From Minicystis rosea (GTDB lineage Bacteria > Myxococcota_A > Polyangia > Polyangiales > Polyangiaceae): a DNA stretch of 64,000 bases. Shown here one piece after another: positions 1 through 9,282 of the stretch (position 1 is the first letter of the stretch; each line of letters starts with the position of its first letter). The stretch covers positions 12,756,377 to 12,820,376 of the forward strand of contig CP016211.1 in assembly GCA_001931535.1 (NCBI GenBank). Reading direction: 5' to 3'. The notes under the pieces were generated by a model that had not been told where the DNA came from, searched no databases, and was given only the letters and a program-made list of their open reading frames with translations. The position numbers were made by a program, and so were the translations under genes.

Positions 1-3000
1 GTGGGCGGCGGCGGGGCGGCCGTCTCGGTGGGCGCGGCCGCGCCGGTGTCCGCGGGCTTCGCCGTCTCGGGAGGCGTAGGCGGCGCGGGGCTCGGCGCGG
101 CCGTCGCGGAGGGCGCGCTGCTCGGCTTGGGCGTGGCGGTGGGGGGCGCCGCGGTGGTGCCGGTGCGCACGGGCGGGTCGCCGCCGCCGCCGGCCATGAC
201 GGCGATGCCGCCGCCGATCACGCCGAGACCGAGGATCACGCCGGCGGCGATGAGCGCGACCGGCTTGCGCCGCTTCGGCACGCCGGGGATTTCGATCGCC
301 GCGTCCGTCGCGGGGCTCACCGGCGGCGCATCGAAGCGCGGCGCCGGGCCCGGCGGCGGCTCCGGCTCGGGAGGCGGAGGCGGCAGCGCGGGGTGCGCCG
401 TCATCCCGAGATCGGCCACGTCCGGCTCGCGGCGCGGAGGCGGCGGCGCGTCGCCCGCGGGCTCCTCGTCGAAGGAGATCACCTCCTCGAGCGCGGGCTG
501 CGTGTCCGCCTGCGAGGTCCGCACGGGCTTGGCCTCGACGGGCTTCGCCTCCGGCTCGTCGTCGCCGAGCGTGATGTCGTGCAGCGTGATGACGGCCTGC
601 GGCTTGATCACCGAGTCCGGCGCGGCCTCGCCCTGCTTGCCGGAGGCGGGCTTCGCGGAGGCCGGCTCACCCGACGACGCTTGCTTCGCCGACGACGGCT
701 TCGCGGAGGCCGGCTCGCCGGACCCGGTCTTCGCCGACGACGGCTTCGCGGACGCGGGATCGCCTTCGGAGACGGGCGCGCGGCCCTCGGCGCGATCGAT
801 CGCGGCCCGGAGATCGTGCGAGCGCTTGCCGAGCTGCTCGCCGAGCGCCTGCTTCACGAAGGCGGCCACGTCCTCTTCGTTCGTGGCCGCGCCGACGGCG
901 GCGGCCGCTTGATCGAGGGCGCGCTGCATCTCGGCGGCGGTGGTGTAGCGATCCTTCGGATCCTTCTGGAGCGCCTTCTTCACCACCGCTTCGAACTCGG
1001 GCGGCGTGCCGGGGACGATGTTGTGCAGCGGCACCGGCTCGCGGAGCGCGATGTTCTCGATCGTCTTCGCGTCCGTCTCGCCGCGGAACGGGTGGAGCCC
1101 CGTGGTGAGCACGTACAGCAGCACGCCGAACGAGAAGATGTCGCTGCGTCGATCGATGGGGAGCTGCCCCAGCTGCTCCGGCGACAGGTACGGGGTCTTG
1201 CCCTTCACCACGCCGCCCACGCGCGTCTGGTGCAGCCGGCCCTTCGACTTGGCGATGCCGAAGTCGACGATCTTCACGTAGCCCGACGACGACACGAGCA
1301 CGTTCGCCGGCGACACGTCGCGGTGCACGAGATCGACGAGGTTGCCGTCGTCGTCGCGGAGCTCGTGCGCGGCGTGCAGGCCCGCGGCGATTTGCGACGC
1401 GATCTTGAGCACGATGGGCAGCGGGATGCCGCCGAGCGGGCGCGCGGCCTTCACCAGCGAGCCGAGGTTCTCGCCGTCGACCCACTCCATGACGAGGTAG
1501 AGCACCTCGCTCTGCTCGCCGAGGTCGATGATCTCCACCACGTTCGGGTGGCGGATGCGCGCCGCGACGCGCCCCTCGTCGAGGAACATGTTCTCGAAGT
1601 CCGGATCGTCGGAGACGTCCGGCAGCATCGTCTTGATCGCGAAGATCTTCTGGAACCCGCGCGAGCCCGGGAGCCGCGCCGCCCACACGGAGGCCATGCC
1701 GCCGCGCGCGACGGGCATGAGCACCTCGTAGCGGCCCAGCGTCATCCCCGGCGCGACCTTCTCGGTGCCGACGGCGATGCGGCCGAGCCCGCTCGGGCTC
1801 TCGACCGGCTGCGGGGTGTGCGCCGTCTTTCCGCCCGACGTGCCACCCGCAGGATCGGGCGCGGGCGCCGCGGGCTTGGCCACCTCGACCACGGGCTTCG
1901 GCGCTTCGGCCGCGGGCTTCGCGCCCTCGAGCTTGGCCGAGGCCTTCGTCGGATCGGGCTTGTCGGCCGCGGCGATCGCTTGCTTGAGCGCCGGTGAAGG
2001 CGAGCCCATGAGCAGCGTGCGCTTCGCGGGCGGAGGCGGCGCCTTGGCCGGATCGGGCTTCGGGGGCGGGGCCTTCGGTGGCTCCGGCGCCTTCATGAGA
2101 TCGGCCGGCTCGGGCTCGGCCCACGCCGCGTCGTCGTCTTCGAGGCCTTCGTCCACGCGGATCGGCGGGCGCTCCGGCTTCGGCGCGACCGCCGCGGGCT
2201 GCGGCGTCGACGCGGGCTTGGGCTCCGGCTTCGCCACGACGGGCGCCGGGATCCCGAGCAACGTCGCCTTGCGCGGCAGCGGCGCCTTGGCCGCAGGCTT
2301 CGCGGGCTCGGCGGGCTTCGCGATCTCGGGCGCCGCGGGCTTCGCAGGCTCGGCGGGCTTGGCGACCTCGGCGGGCTTCGGCGTGGTCGCCTTCGCGATC
2401 TCGGCGGGCTTCGGCGTCGAAGGCTTCGCCACCTCCGGGGGCTTCGGCGTGGAGGCGAGCGGCTTCGAGACGGGCTTCGTCAGATCCACGCGGCGCGAGG
2501 CGATGGCCTTGCCGGCGAGCCGCTCGACTTCGGCGGCGACCGCGTCGGCCGATGCGATCTTGTCGGCGCCGAGGCCTTCGATGGCCGCGATCAGGATGGC
2601 CGCCGAGCGCGTCCGCTTCGTCGGCTCGCGCTCCAGCGCTTGTTGCACCGCGGAGGAGAGAGCAGCAGGCACCGAGGCAGCGGGCAGGCTCTCGAGCGCG
2701 GCGATGGGCCCGGTGAGCACCTTCTGCACGATGGCCGCGTCGATCTTCGAGGCGAAGAGCCGCTGCTTGGCGAGCAGCTCCCAGAGCATGACGGCGACGG
2801 AGAACAGATCGGCGCGCGCGTCGGGCGCGGGCAGGGAGGCGGCGCCGCCCGGGGTCGACATGGCCTTCACCCGCTCGGGCGCGGCGTAGGCGAGGCGCTC
2901 CTGGTTCTTCGGCCCGATGGGCGCGGAGATCTTCGAGAGCGCGCGCGTCGTGGTCAGGCCGATGATGCGGGCCACGCCGTCGCTGCCGACCAGCACTTGG

Positions 3001-3419
3001 TGCGGGCCCAGCTCGCCGTGCGCGAGGGCGGGCTCGCGCTCGTGCGCCGCGGCGAGCCCTTCGAGCACGTCGAGCGCGATGCGCAGCACCACCGGCTGCG
3101 AGAGCCCGACCGGGCCCGCGCTGTTCAAGAGCGCCGACAGGACCTCGCCCTCCACGTGCTCCGAGGCCGCGAACAGCTCGCCGCCTTCGCTCTTCGCGTC
3201 GAGCACGGCGACCACGTTGGCGTGGGAGAAGCCGACCGCGGGCGTCACGTCGGCGAGGAAGGCCTCGGCCACTTCCGGCTTCTTGAGGAGGTGTTTGTGC
3301 ACGCGCGCCAGCGCTTGCGGCTTCGCGGTGTCACCTGCGCCATCTGCCCGGACGAGCCAGACCGTACCGGCACCGATGCCACCCTGCTCTTTGAGCAACT
3401 CGTACGTTCCGAGCTTCAC
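1..3419 (-). CDS. Tandem pseudokinase-Ser/Thr kinase, membrane anchored (3' end outside window)
   Basis: Start is a GTG at 3419-3417 and the frame stays open to the window edge, giving about 1139 residues without a stop. Residues 3-270 have a kinase-like fold sequence, but the catalytic loop reads HGE (134-136) instead of HRD and the DFG site reads roughly IGL, so this half looks like a pseudokinase. Residues about 290-560 are a low-complexity linker of Lys-Pro-Ala/Glu repeats. Residues about 565-835 form an intact Hanks-type kinase: glycine loop, AIK Lys596, HRD 699-701, DFG 719-721 and SPEQL. A further acidic/proline-rich stretch leads to one membrane segment (about 1052-1076) and a Pro/Ala/Thr-rich external tail. 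Inferred role: transmembrane signalling with the N-terminal pseudokinase acting as regulator or scaffold. Substrates are unknown. The neighbouring upstream gene (AlgH-like) is 365 bp away, so it is probably transcribed alone. Confidence 0.88.
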   Translation of the reverse strand, partial: MKLGTYELLKEQGGIGAGTVWLVRADGAGDTAKPQALARVHKHLLKKPEVAEAFLADVTPAVGFSHANVVAVLDAKSEGGELFAASEHVEGEVLSALLNSAGPVGLSQPVVLRIALDVLEGLAAAHEREPALAHGELGPHQVLVGSDGVARIIGLTTTRALSKISAPIGPKNQERLAYAAPERVKAMSTPGGAASLPAPDARADLFSVAVMLWELLAKQRLFASKIDAAIVQKVLTGPIAALESLPAASVPAALSSAVQQALEREPTKRTRSAAILIAAIEGLGADKIASADAVAAEVERLAGKAIASRRVDLTKPVSKPLASTPKPPEVAKPSTPKPAEIAKATTPKPAEVAKPAEPAKPAAPEIAKPAEPAKPAAKAPLPRKATLLGIPAPVVAKPEPKPASTPQPAAVAPKPERPPIRVDEGLEDDDAAWAEPEPADLMKAPEPPKAPPPKPDPAKAPPPPAKRTLLMGSPSPALKQAIAAADKPDPTKASAKLEGAKPAAEAPKPVVEVAKPAAPAPDPAGGTSGGKTAHTPQPVESPSGLGRIAVGTEKVAPGMTLGRYEVLMPVARGGMASVWAARLPGSRGFQKIFAIKTMLPDVSDDPDFENMFLDEGRVAARIRHPNVVEIIDLGEQSEVLYLVMEWVDGENLGSLVKAARPLGGIPLPIVLKIASQIAAGLHAAHELRDDDGNLVDLVHRDVSPANVLVSSSGYVKIVDFGIAKSKGRLHQTRVGGVVKGKTPYLSPEQLGQLPIDRRSDIFSFGVLLYVLTTGLHPFRGETDAKTIENIALREPVPLHNIVPGTPPEFEAVVKKALQKDPKDRYTTAAEMQRALDQAAAAVGAATNEEDVAAFVKQALGEQLGKRSHDLRAAIDRAEGRAPVSEGDPASAKPSSAKTGSGEPASAKPSSAKQASSGEPASAKPASGKQGEAAPDSVIKPQAVITLHDITLGDDEPEAKPVEAKPVRTSQADTQPALEEVISFDEEPAGDAPPPPRREPDVADLGMTAHPALPPPPPEPEPPPGPAPRFDAPPVSPATDAAIEIPGVPKRRKPVALIAAGVILGLGVIGGGIAVMAGGGGDPPVRTGTTAAPPTATPKPSSAPSATAAPSPAPPTPPETAKPADTGAAAPTETAAPPPP

Positions 3420-3783
3420 AGGGCACCCACCGGGTTCTCGAGGGTCATGGCCCGCGGATGCTAACAGGGTCCTTCGTCCGGGTGAATCACTCGACCTTTC
3501 CGTCGGTTCGCCTCCCGCACCTGGTCGGCCCGCTGACCGCCTCTGCACTTCGATAAGAACGCGCCGAAATCCGGAGCGCGGCGACGGCGATCGTTCTCCT
3601 CGAACCGCCGCGAAATCACGGGCCTGACGCGACGAGCGCGCCCGCAGCATCGCGCCCCTTTCGCCGGCGGGCGCTCGCAGGATTTCGGCGCGGTGGTGGG
3701 CACCCAGCCGATGCGCAGCAGAGAAGCGTGCGCGGGTTACGTCGCTGAAATGCGGCCCGCCGATGGGGCGGCGCGAGCTCTCG
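3420..3783. other. Intergenic region, no gene recognised
   Basis: These 364 bases lie upstream of the tandem kinase gene and downstream of the AlgH-like gene, both on the minus strand, so they should hold the kinase promoter. A short minus-strand open frame at 3461-3703 has arginine-rich sequence with no recognisable family and no ribosome site, and is not called. No clear hairpin terminator or palindrome was seen. Confidence 0.4.
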
Positions 3784-4386
3784 CTAGGCCTCGCCGACGC
3801 CGCGCATGGTCATGACGCCGGCGGGCGTGAGGCCGAGGAGAGCGTAAGCCCGCTCCCATTTCTGGCTGAGCGTCACGTCGAAGAGGATCTCCTCGTCGAG
3901 CGGCACCGGGAGCCAGGCGCCGGCGGCGATCTCGCCTTCGAGCTGGCCCGGGCCCCAGCCGCTGTAGCCCAGCATCACCATGCGACGCTTGGGATCGTCG
4001 GCGCTCGGGGCGCGCTCGTTCACGTCCTTCACGAGCGCGTCGAACGCGTTGCGCGAGGACGTGACCCGCACCCGATCGCCGAGCGCGATCACACCGGCGT
4101 CGTCGGCCTCCAGCGCGGGATCGACGAGCACGATCCAGCCCGAGCTCGGCTGCACCGGCCCGCCGATGTAGACCGGGGTGCTGTCGCGCAGCCCCGCGTC
4201 GCCGTAGCCGGCCATCGTGAGCAGCTCGCCGAGGCTCACGGGGGCCGTGCGGTTGATCACGAAGCCCAGCGCGCCCTGATCGTTGTGCGCGGCGAGGAGC
4301 ACCACCGTCCGATCGAAATTGGGATCGCCGAGCGGCGGGGACGCGATGAGCATCCCGGGCGCGAGGGACCCGAGCACCTTCGCCAT
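3784..4386 (-). CDS. algH: YqgE/AlgH family protein (UPF0301)
   Basis: This 200-residue protein matches the small YqgE/AlgH (DUF179) family over its whole length. The N-terminal LAPGMLIASPPLGDPNFDRT block, the GALGFVINR motif (residues about 39-47), the VYIGGPV motif near residue 72 and the MLGYSGWGPGQLEGE block near residues 137-151 are all typical. It has no signal peptide and should be cytoplasmic. The family was linked to alginate and virulence gene regulation in Pseudomonas, but its biochemical role is unsettled. ATG at 4386 begins the conserved N-terminus and is the natural start. It is divergent from the XPB-like helicase gene with about 290 bp between them, so the two probably have separate promoters. 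Confidence 0.93.
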   Translation of the reverse strand: MAKVLGSLAPGMLIASPPLGDPNFDRTVVLLAAHNDQGALGFVINRTAPVSLGELLTMAGYGDAGLRDSTPVYIGGPVQPSSGWIVLVDPALEADDAGVIALGDRVRVTSSRNAFDALVKDVNERAPSADDPKRRMVMLGYSGWGPGQLEGEIAAGAWLPVPLDEEILFDVTLSQKWERAYALLGLTPAGVMTMRGVGEA

Positions 4387-4673
4387 GATCGAAGTCTATC
4401 CGCAGATCGCACGCCGCGGCTCCGCGGATTTTTCTGCCTTCACGCCGCGCTTGTCCGCTCTCCGGCCCTCGTCGCGCCGCCGGCCGATCGCCCTCGTCGC
4501 GCCGGTGCCCACCTCCCGCGTCGCGTCGACGGCAATGACGAGCCTCGTGCTCGCTCGGCCGGCCTTTGCCGGTGCTCGCGGGACGATGCGCAGCTCGGTC
4601 GTTCGGCGTGCGGGCGTGGGGGCGCGGCGAGTCCTTTTGACCTCGCGCCCTTTCGGCTGCAAACAGGCGGGCG

Positions 4674-6047
4674 ATGTCCGTCCGTCTCTCGTTCCAGGGA
4701 GGGACCCTCCGGCTCGAAGGGCTCCCGTCCGGCACCGATCCTTTGGATCTCGGGCTGCCGGGCACCTGCCTCTGGGACAACCGCGAGGCTGTCTTTCGGG
4801 CGCCCGCGATCGACTACGCCGCCGTCGTCCTCGCGCTGCGGGCGCGCGGGCTCGAGCACGCCGACGAGGCGCGTCGCTACACCACGCTCGCGCTCGTCCC
4901 CACCGCCAAGCACGAGCCCTTCCCGTACCAGCGCGAGGCCCTCGAAGCGTGGCGCGCGCATCGCTACCGCGGTGTCGTCGTCCTGCCGACGGGCGCGGGC
5001 AAGACGTACGTCGCCACGCTCGCCATCCTCTCGCGGCAGCGCAGCGCGCTCGTCGTCGTCCCCACGCTCGATCTGTTGAACCAATGGTACGACGTCCTCG
5101 CGGGCGCCTTCGGCGTCCCCGTCGGCATCGTCGGCGGCGGGTACCACGAGATCGAGGATCTCACCGTCACCACCTATGACTCCGCGCACCAGCACATGGA
5201 TCGCTTCGGCGATCGTTTCGGCCTCGTCATCTTCGACGAGTGCCATCACCTGCCGAGCCCTTCGTACGCGATGGCCGCGCGCATGTGCCTCGCGCCCTAC
5301 CGGCTCGGGCTCACGGCCACGCCCGAGCGGGCCGACCTCCGCACCACCGACGACACCATCGGTCGCATCGTCTATCGCAAGGACATCACCGAGCTCTCGG
5401 GCGAGTACCTGGCCTCGTACGAGACCGTCCGCCTCGAGGTCCCGCTCGCGCCCGAAGAGCGCGAGGAGTACGACCGCATGCGCGGCACGTACCTCGACTT
5501 CCTCCGCTCGCATCAGATCCGCATGGCCTCACCCGACGGCTGGGGGCGCTTCCTCATGCTCTCGTCGCAGAGTGATGCCGGCCGTCGTGCCTTCGCCGCG
5601 TACCGTCGCCAGCGCCAGCTCGCGCTCGCCGCGCCCGGCAAGCTCGCGCATCTCGGCCGCCTCCTGCACCAGCATCGCCACGGCCGCACCATCGTCTTCA
5701 CCGAGGACAACGCCACCGTGTACGCGATCTCGCGGCGCTTCCTCCTCCCGGCCATCACCCATCAGACGAAGGTGAAAGAGCGCAGCAAGATCCTCACGGC
5801 CTTCAACGCGGGCGAGCTCACCGCCGTCGTCACCTCGAAGGTGCTCAACGAAGGCGTGAACGTGCCCGAGGCCAACGTGGCCATCGTCCTCTCCGGATCC
5901 GGATCGGTGCGCGAGCACGTGCAGCGGCTCGGCCGCATCCTGCGCAAGGCCGAGAACAAGACGGCGGTGCTCTACGAGCTCATCGCCACGGGCACCACCG
6001 AAGAGCGCGTCAGCGAGAAGAGGCGGGAGCACGTTGCTTACCGTTGA
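4674..6047 (+). CDS. XPB/Rad25-like superfamily 2 DNA helicase
   Basis: A 457-residue DExH helicase of the bacterial/archaeal XPB type. Visible motifs: Walker A PTGAGKT (105-111), DECH (189-192), motif III LTATP (214-218) and motif VI with QRLGRILR near residue 420. The N-terminal 80 residues resemble the small damage-recognition-like domain of XPB. XPB unwinds or distorts DNA duplex near lesions in nucleotide excision repair and transcription initiation in archaea and eukaryotes. The stop codon lies 14 bases inside the next gene, which encodes a Bax1-type nuclease, the known physical partner of archaeal XPB, so the two are almost certainly co-translated and work as a helicase-nuclease pair. 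ATG at 4674 follows a long intergenic gap and is taken as the start. Confidence 0.9.
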   Translation: MSVRLSFQGGTLRLEGLPSGTDPLDLGLPGTCLWDNREAVFRAPAIDYAAVVLALRARGLEHADEARRYTTLALVPTAKHEPFPYQREALEAWRAHRYRGVVVLPTGAGKTYVATLAILSRQRSALVVVPTLDLLNQWYDVLAGAFGVPVGIVGGGYHEIEDLTVTTYDSAHQHMDRFGDRFGLVIFDECHHLPSPSYAMAARMCLAPYRLGLTATPERADLRTTDDTIGRIVYRKDITELSGEYLASYETVRLEVPLAPEEREEYDRMRGTYLDFLRSHQIRMASPDGWGRFLMLSSQSDAGRRAFAAYRRQRQLALAAPGKLAHLGRLLHQHRHGRTIVFTEDNATVYAISRRFLLPAITHQTKVKERSKILTAFNAGELTAVVTSKVLNEGVNVPEANVAIVLSGSGSVREHVQRLGRILRKAENKTAVLYELIATGTTEERVSEKRREHVAYR

Positions 6048-7263
6048 TCTCGTCCGCGCCCGGCGGAAGAAGGACAAAACCCTCGCCCCCGCGTACCTCG
6101 CGGGCCCCGCGGCCGAGCGCCTCTACCCCATCGCCCGCTACTACGTGGAGACGCACGAGGCGAAGATCGGCTTCTCCCGCGACGACATCGACGAGTCCCT
6201 CGACGCCATCGAGGTTCCGGCGCGCGATCGCGTCGCCTCCCTCGGCCTGCGCAAGGTGATCGAGGATCGCTGCGTCTTCGAGATCGCCGAAGGCGTCGAT
6301 CCCGAGAAGATCCGCGAAGCCCTCTTCTGGGCCGCGGCCCGCGCGCACAAGGCGCTCGACGTGCGCGCCGAGTTCGATCGCGCCGCCGTGCTCGCGGAGG
6401 TCTCGGCCGCGCTCGGCCTCGCGCCCGAGCTGATCGAGGCCGGCCTCTACGCCGATCTCCGCGGCAGCGAGGTGCTGAAGAGCTTCGAGACGCTCACCCC
6501 GGCCGCCGCCATCGAGCGCTACAACCTCGGCCTCGCGCAGGCCATCCTGCTCCGGGCCACGCGCGTCACGGTGCGCATCGAGGGCGAAGATCCGCGCACG
6601 TACCGCCGCATCTTCCGCGCTGCGCGCTTCCACCAGCTCATCCACGTGGTGCGCCCGCTGGCGGAGGGCGGCTACGTCATCGAGCTCGACGGGCCCTTCA
6701 GCCTCTTCGACTCCGTGCAGCGCTACGGCTTCCGCCTCGCGCTCTTCCTCCCGTCGATCCTCGCCTGCCGATCCTTCGAGCTCCGCGGCGACATCCTCTG
6801 GGGCAAGGAGCGCGAGCCTTTCGTCTTCACCGTCTCGCCCGCCGACGGCCTCGTCTCCTGCTCGCCTGATCCGCCCGACACCACACCCGAGCTCGAGGCC
6901 TTCTGTGCCGCCTTCACGCGCCTCGAATCGGAGTGGACCGTGGCGCAGAGCGACCGCATCTTCGCCCTCCCCGGCGAGGAGGTCTGCGTCCCCGATCTGG
7001 TCTTCGAAAACCGGGAGACCGGCGAAGAGGTCTACCTCGAAGTCTTCGGCTTCTGGAGCCGCGCCGCCGTGTGGCGCCGTGTCGAGCAGATCCGGCGCGG
7101 CGGCCTCCCGTGTCGCATCCTCCTCGCCGTCGGCAAGCAGCTCCGCGTCAGCGAAGAAGTCCTCGGCGAAGAGGACGCCGGTGAGCTCTACGTCTACAAG
7201 GCGACGATCTCGCCGCGCGCCGTGCTCGATCGCCTGCGCGGCGAGAAGCGCTCCAAGAAGTGA
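6034..7263 (+). CDS. Bax1-type nuclease (DUF790), XPB partner
   Basis: A 409-residue protein of the DUF790/Bax1 family. The N-terminal MLTVDLVRARRKK segment and the central helical region are typical. The C-terminal part carries a restriction-like nuclease core around residues 322-345: VPDLVFEN, a short turn, then YLEVFGFW, in which the Asp and Glu are the likely metal ligands. Archaeal Bax1 binds XPB and cuts the DNA bubble that the helicase makes. The 14-base overlap with the upstream helicase frame supports the same complex here. The alternative reading frame through this stretch is Arg/Ser-rich with no family resemblance. Downstream lies a convergent HD-Pnk gene separated by a short hairpin. 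Confidence 0.88.
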   Translation: MLTVDLVRARRKKDKTLAPAYLAGPAAERLYPIARYYVETHEAKIGFSRDDIDESLDAIEVPARDRVASLGLRKVIEDRCVFEIAEGVDPEKIREALFWAAARAHKALDVRAEFDRAAVLAEVSAALGLAPELIEAGLYADLRGSEVLKSFETLTPAAAIERYNLGLAQAILLRATRVTVRIEGEDPRTYRRIFRAARFHQLIHVVRPLAEGGYVIELDGPFSLFDSVQRYGFRLALFLPSILACRSFELRGDILWGKEREPFVFTVSPADGLVSCSPDPPDTTPELEAFCAAFTRLESEWTVAQSDRIFALPGEEVCVPDLVFENRETGEEVYLEVFGFWSRAAVWRRVEQIRRGGLPCRILLAVGKQLRVSEEVLGEEDAGELYVYKATISPRAVLDRLRGEKRSKK

Positions 7264-7314
7264 TGCGCCCGCGCGCGGCGTGATCGAGACCGCGTCGCGA
7301 TCGCCGCGGTGAAG

Positions 7315-7332
7315 GGGCCTCGTTCGAGGCCC
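7315..7332. terminator. Hairpin between convergent genes
   Basis: Arms of eight bases (GGGCCTCG at 7315-7322 and CGAGGCCC at 7325-7332) form a strong GC stem in the 110-base gap between the Bax1-like gene and the HD-Pnk gene, which converge. There is no following T tract, so it is only a candidate bidirectional terminator. Confidence 0.45.
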
Positions 7333-7373
7333 TCCGCGGCGTGCGTCAGTGCCTCAGGACGGCGCCGAGACTG

Positions 7374-8492
7374 CTACCGCGCCATCACCGTGAGCTCGTG
7401 GGCTTCCAGCAATGACGGCACCTCCCAGCGCTCCGTCATGCGCCGAATCACCGCCCACGGGACCACCGCTTCACGCGCGCGGTTCTGCTCGAACAGCACG
7501 GTCTTCGGCACCTCGAGGTAGACGATGCGCACGCGCGCGCCGTAGTCCGCCGCCATCTGCACGATGGGCCCGCGCCGCTGCCGGTTCAGGTTGGTCGCGT
7601 TCCACACGAAGGGCACGCCCTTGCGCAGATGCTCCTTGGCCCGCTCCTTCGCGGCTTGCACGACGGCCCCCTGCGTGTCGGTCGGATCGACGTCGAGCTC
7701 GCTCCGCAGATCGTCGAGCGACACCACCGGCCAGCCCTCGAAGTGGCTGCGCACGTACGTGTCCTTCCCCGATCCCGGCAGACCCGAGAGCAGCACCATC
7801 TCGCTGCGCGTGTCGTCCCAGGCCTCGACGTCGGGGTGGCGGCCGTCGCTGCGGAAGTAGAGGAAGCGCGTGTGATCCGAAGCGAACTTCCGCGGCCCCG
7901 TGAAGCAACCCTCTTCGCGGCACGCCTCGCGGAAGAGCTCGATGTTGTCGAGCACGCGGTTCATGTCGGCGCAGATGCGGCCGCGGATGTCGGCCTCGGC
8001 GACCAGCGCCAGGAGATCACAGCGCGCCGTGAGGCTCACCTCGGCCGCGACCTTCTGCGCGTCGTCGCGCTCGATCAAATAGAACGGGATCTGGTGATAG
8101 CGAATCAGCGCGCACACCTGCTCGCGGAGCGCGAACGGCGCGCCGAGCTCCCAGAGGATGCGGCGGGCCATGAGCTCCCCGGCGCGCGAGTGACCCTTGG
8201 CCGTGATGCGCCCGTCCTCTTCGCGCGTGGTCTGAGGCTTGGCGATGTCGTGCATCAAGCACGCGAGGAAGACCGCGCGAAAGTCCTCGTCTGAAAGCTC
8301 GTGGAACCCGCGCATCCGGTAGAGCTCTTCGAGCACCATGCGCGTGTGGATCCAGACGTTGCCTTCCGCGTGGTGCACCGGATCCTGCGGGCAGCCCTCG
8401 AGCGCGCGCACCCAGTCGAAGACCTGGAGCTCGTCCCAACGGATGCGATGCGCCTCGGGCAGGAGCAGCTCGAACGAAGGAGTGGAAGCCAT
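7374..8492 (-). CDS. HD-Pnk bifunctional RNA/DNA end-healing enzyme
   Basis: A 372-residue fusion of an N-terminal HD phosphohydrolase domain and a C-terminal P-loop polynucleotide kinase. The HD part shows conserved His residues near 40-49, the HD pair (81-82) and KGHSRAGEL (about 99-107); the kinase part starts with LLSGLPGSGKDT (234-245), followed by a VVSLDDLR box and an R-rich lid. The same architecture in Runella slithyformis HD-Pnk removes 2'- or 3'-phosphates and 2',3'-cyclic phosphates with the HD domain and phosphorylates 5'-OH ends with the kinase. Such genes are often next to an ATP-dependent polynucleotide ligase; here a ligase starts 92 bp away on the opposite strand. ATG at 8492, preceded by GGTGGGG at suitable spacing, is preferred over the in-frame GTG at 8504. 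Confidence 0.9.
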   Translation of the reverse strand: MASTPSFELLLPEAHRIRWDELQVFDWVRALEGCPQDPVHHAEGNVWIHTRMVLEELYRMRGFHELSDEDFRAVFLACLMHDIAKPQTTREEDGRITAKGHSRAGELMARRILWELGAPFALREQVCALIRYHQIPFYLIERDDAQKVAAEVSLTARCDLLALVAEADIRGRICADMNRVLDNIELFREACREEGCFTGPRKFASDHTRFLYFRSDGRHPDVEAWDDTRSEMVLLSGLPGSGKDTYVRSHFEGWPVVSLDDLRSELDVDPTDTQGAVVQAAKERAKEHLRKGVPFVWNATNLNRQRRGPIVQMAADYGARVRIVYLEVPKTVLFEQNRAREAVVPWAVIRRMTERWEVPSLLEAHELTVMAR

Positions 8493-8584
8493 GATGATCC
8501 CCACCGCGCGACGCGGGGGCGCTGCGGCCGCCCCAACGTAGCATTGCGGGCGCGTCGTGCAGCCGGTGCTACCTTCGGCGCGCC

Positions 8585-9253
8585 ATGTCCGCGAAGTATC
8601 CGCGATCGTTCCACCTGCCTTGGTCGCCGGGGAGCACCTCGGACGACAAGCGCCTCGGCGACGTCGCGGCGCTCGTGGGGCCCGAGCTCGTCATCACCGA
8701 GAAGTGCGACGGATCGAACCTCACCTACACCGCGAAGTCGGTCTTCTCGCGCTCGCACTCGGGCCCGCCCGCGCACGCGAGCTTCGATCTCGCCAAGGCC
8801 GCGCACGGTCGCATCCGTCACCTCCTCTCCGAGGGCCTCTCGGTGTTCTGCGAGTACTGCTACGCGGTCCACTCGATCGAGTACGGCGAGCTCCCCAGCC
8901 ACTCGCTCGTCTTCGGCGTCCGCGACGACGCGAGCGGCACGTGGTGGGATTGGGACATGGTCGCGGCGCAGGCCGCCGATCTCGGTCTACCGACGGTGCC
9001 CGTGCTCTTCCGCGGCTCCGTCGGGAGCGCGCGCGCGCTCGAAGATCTCACCACCTCGCTCGCCGCGAAGCCCTCGGCCTTCGGTGGCCTTCGCGAAGGC
9101 GTCGTCGTGCGTCTCGCGGCTTCGTTCCCCGACGCAACGTTCTCCGAGAGCCTCGGCAAGTGGGTACGCCGCGGCCACGTGCAGACCGACGAGCACTGGC
9201 TCCACCAAGCCATCCGGCCGCAGCGCATCGCCGCTGCCGGCGCGGGGGCTTGA
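8585..9253 (+). CDS. ATP-dependent RNA/polynucleotide ligase (nucleotidyl transferase fold)
   Basis: A compact 222-residue ligase. The nucleotidyl motif I is EKCDGSN with active Lys40; motif III is FCEYCYAVHSIEY; motif IV is EGVVVR (GLREGVVVR); motif V is KWVRRGH near the C-terminus. These are the steps of covalent ligase-AMP formation and strand sealing. The protein is short, with little beyond the catalytic domain. It starts 92 bp from the HD-Pnk gene on the other strand, so HD-Pnk would make 5'-phosphate and 3'-OH ends and this enzyme would seal them. Whether RNA or DNA is the true substrate cannot be told from sequence. It converges on a lipoprotein gene 29 bp downstream. Confidence 0.85.
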   Translation: MSAKYPRSFHLPWSPGSTSDDKRLGDVAALVGPELVITEKCDGSNLTYTAKSVFSRSHSGPPAHASFDLAKAAHGRIRHLLSEGLSVFCEYCYAVHSIEYGELPSHSLVFGVRDDASGTWWDWDMVAAQAADLGLPTVPVLFRGSVGSARALEDLTTSLAAKPSAFGGLREGVVVRLAASFPDATFSESLGKWVRRGHVQTDEHWLHQAIRPQRIAAAGAGA

Positions 9254-9282
9254 GCCCCGAGACACGAGGGCGCTCGTTCGGG

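Noticed and set aside
3461..3703. 80-codon frame before the tandem kinase gene
   Set aside because: Arg/Pro-rich, no ribosome site, no family resemblance.
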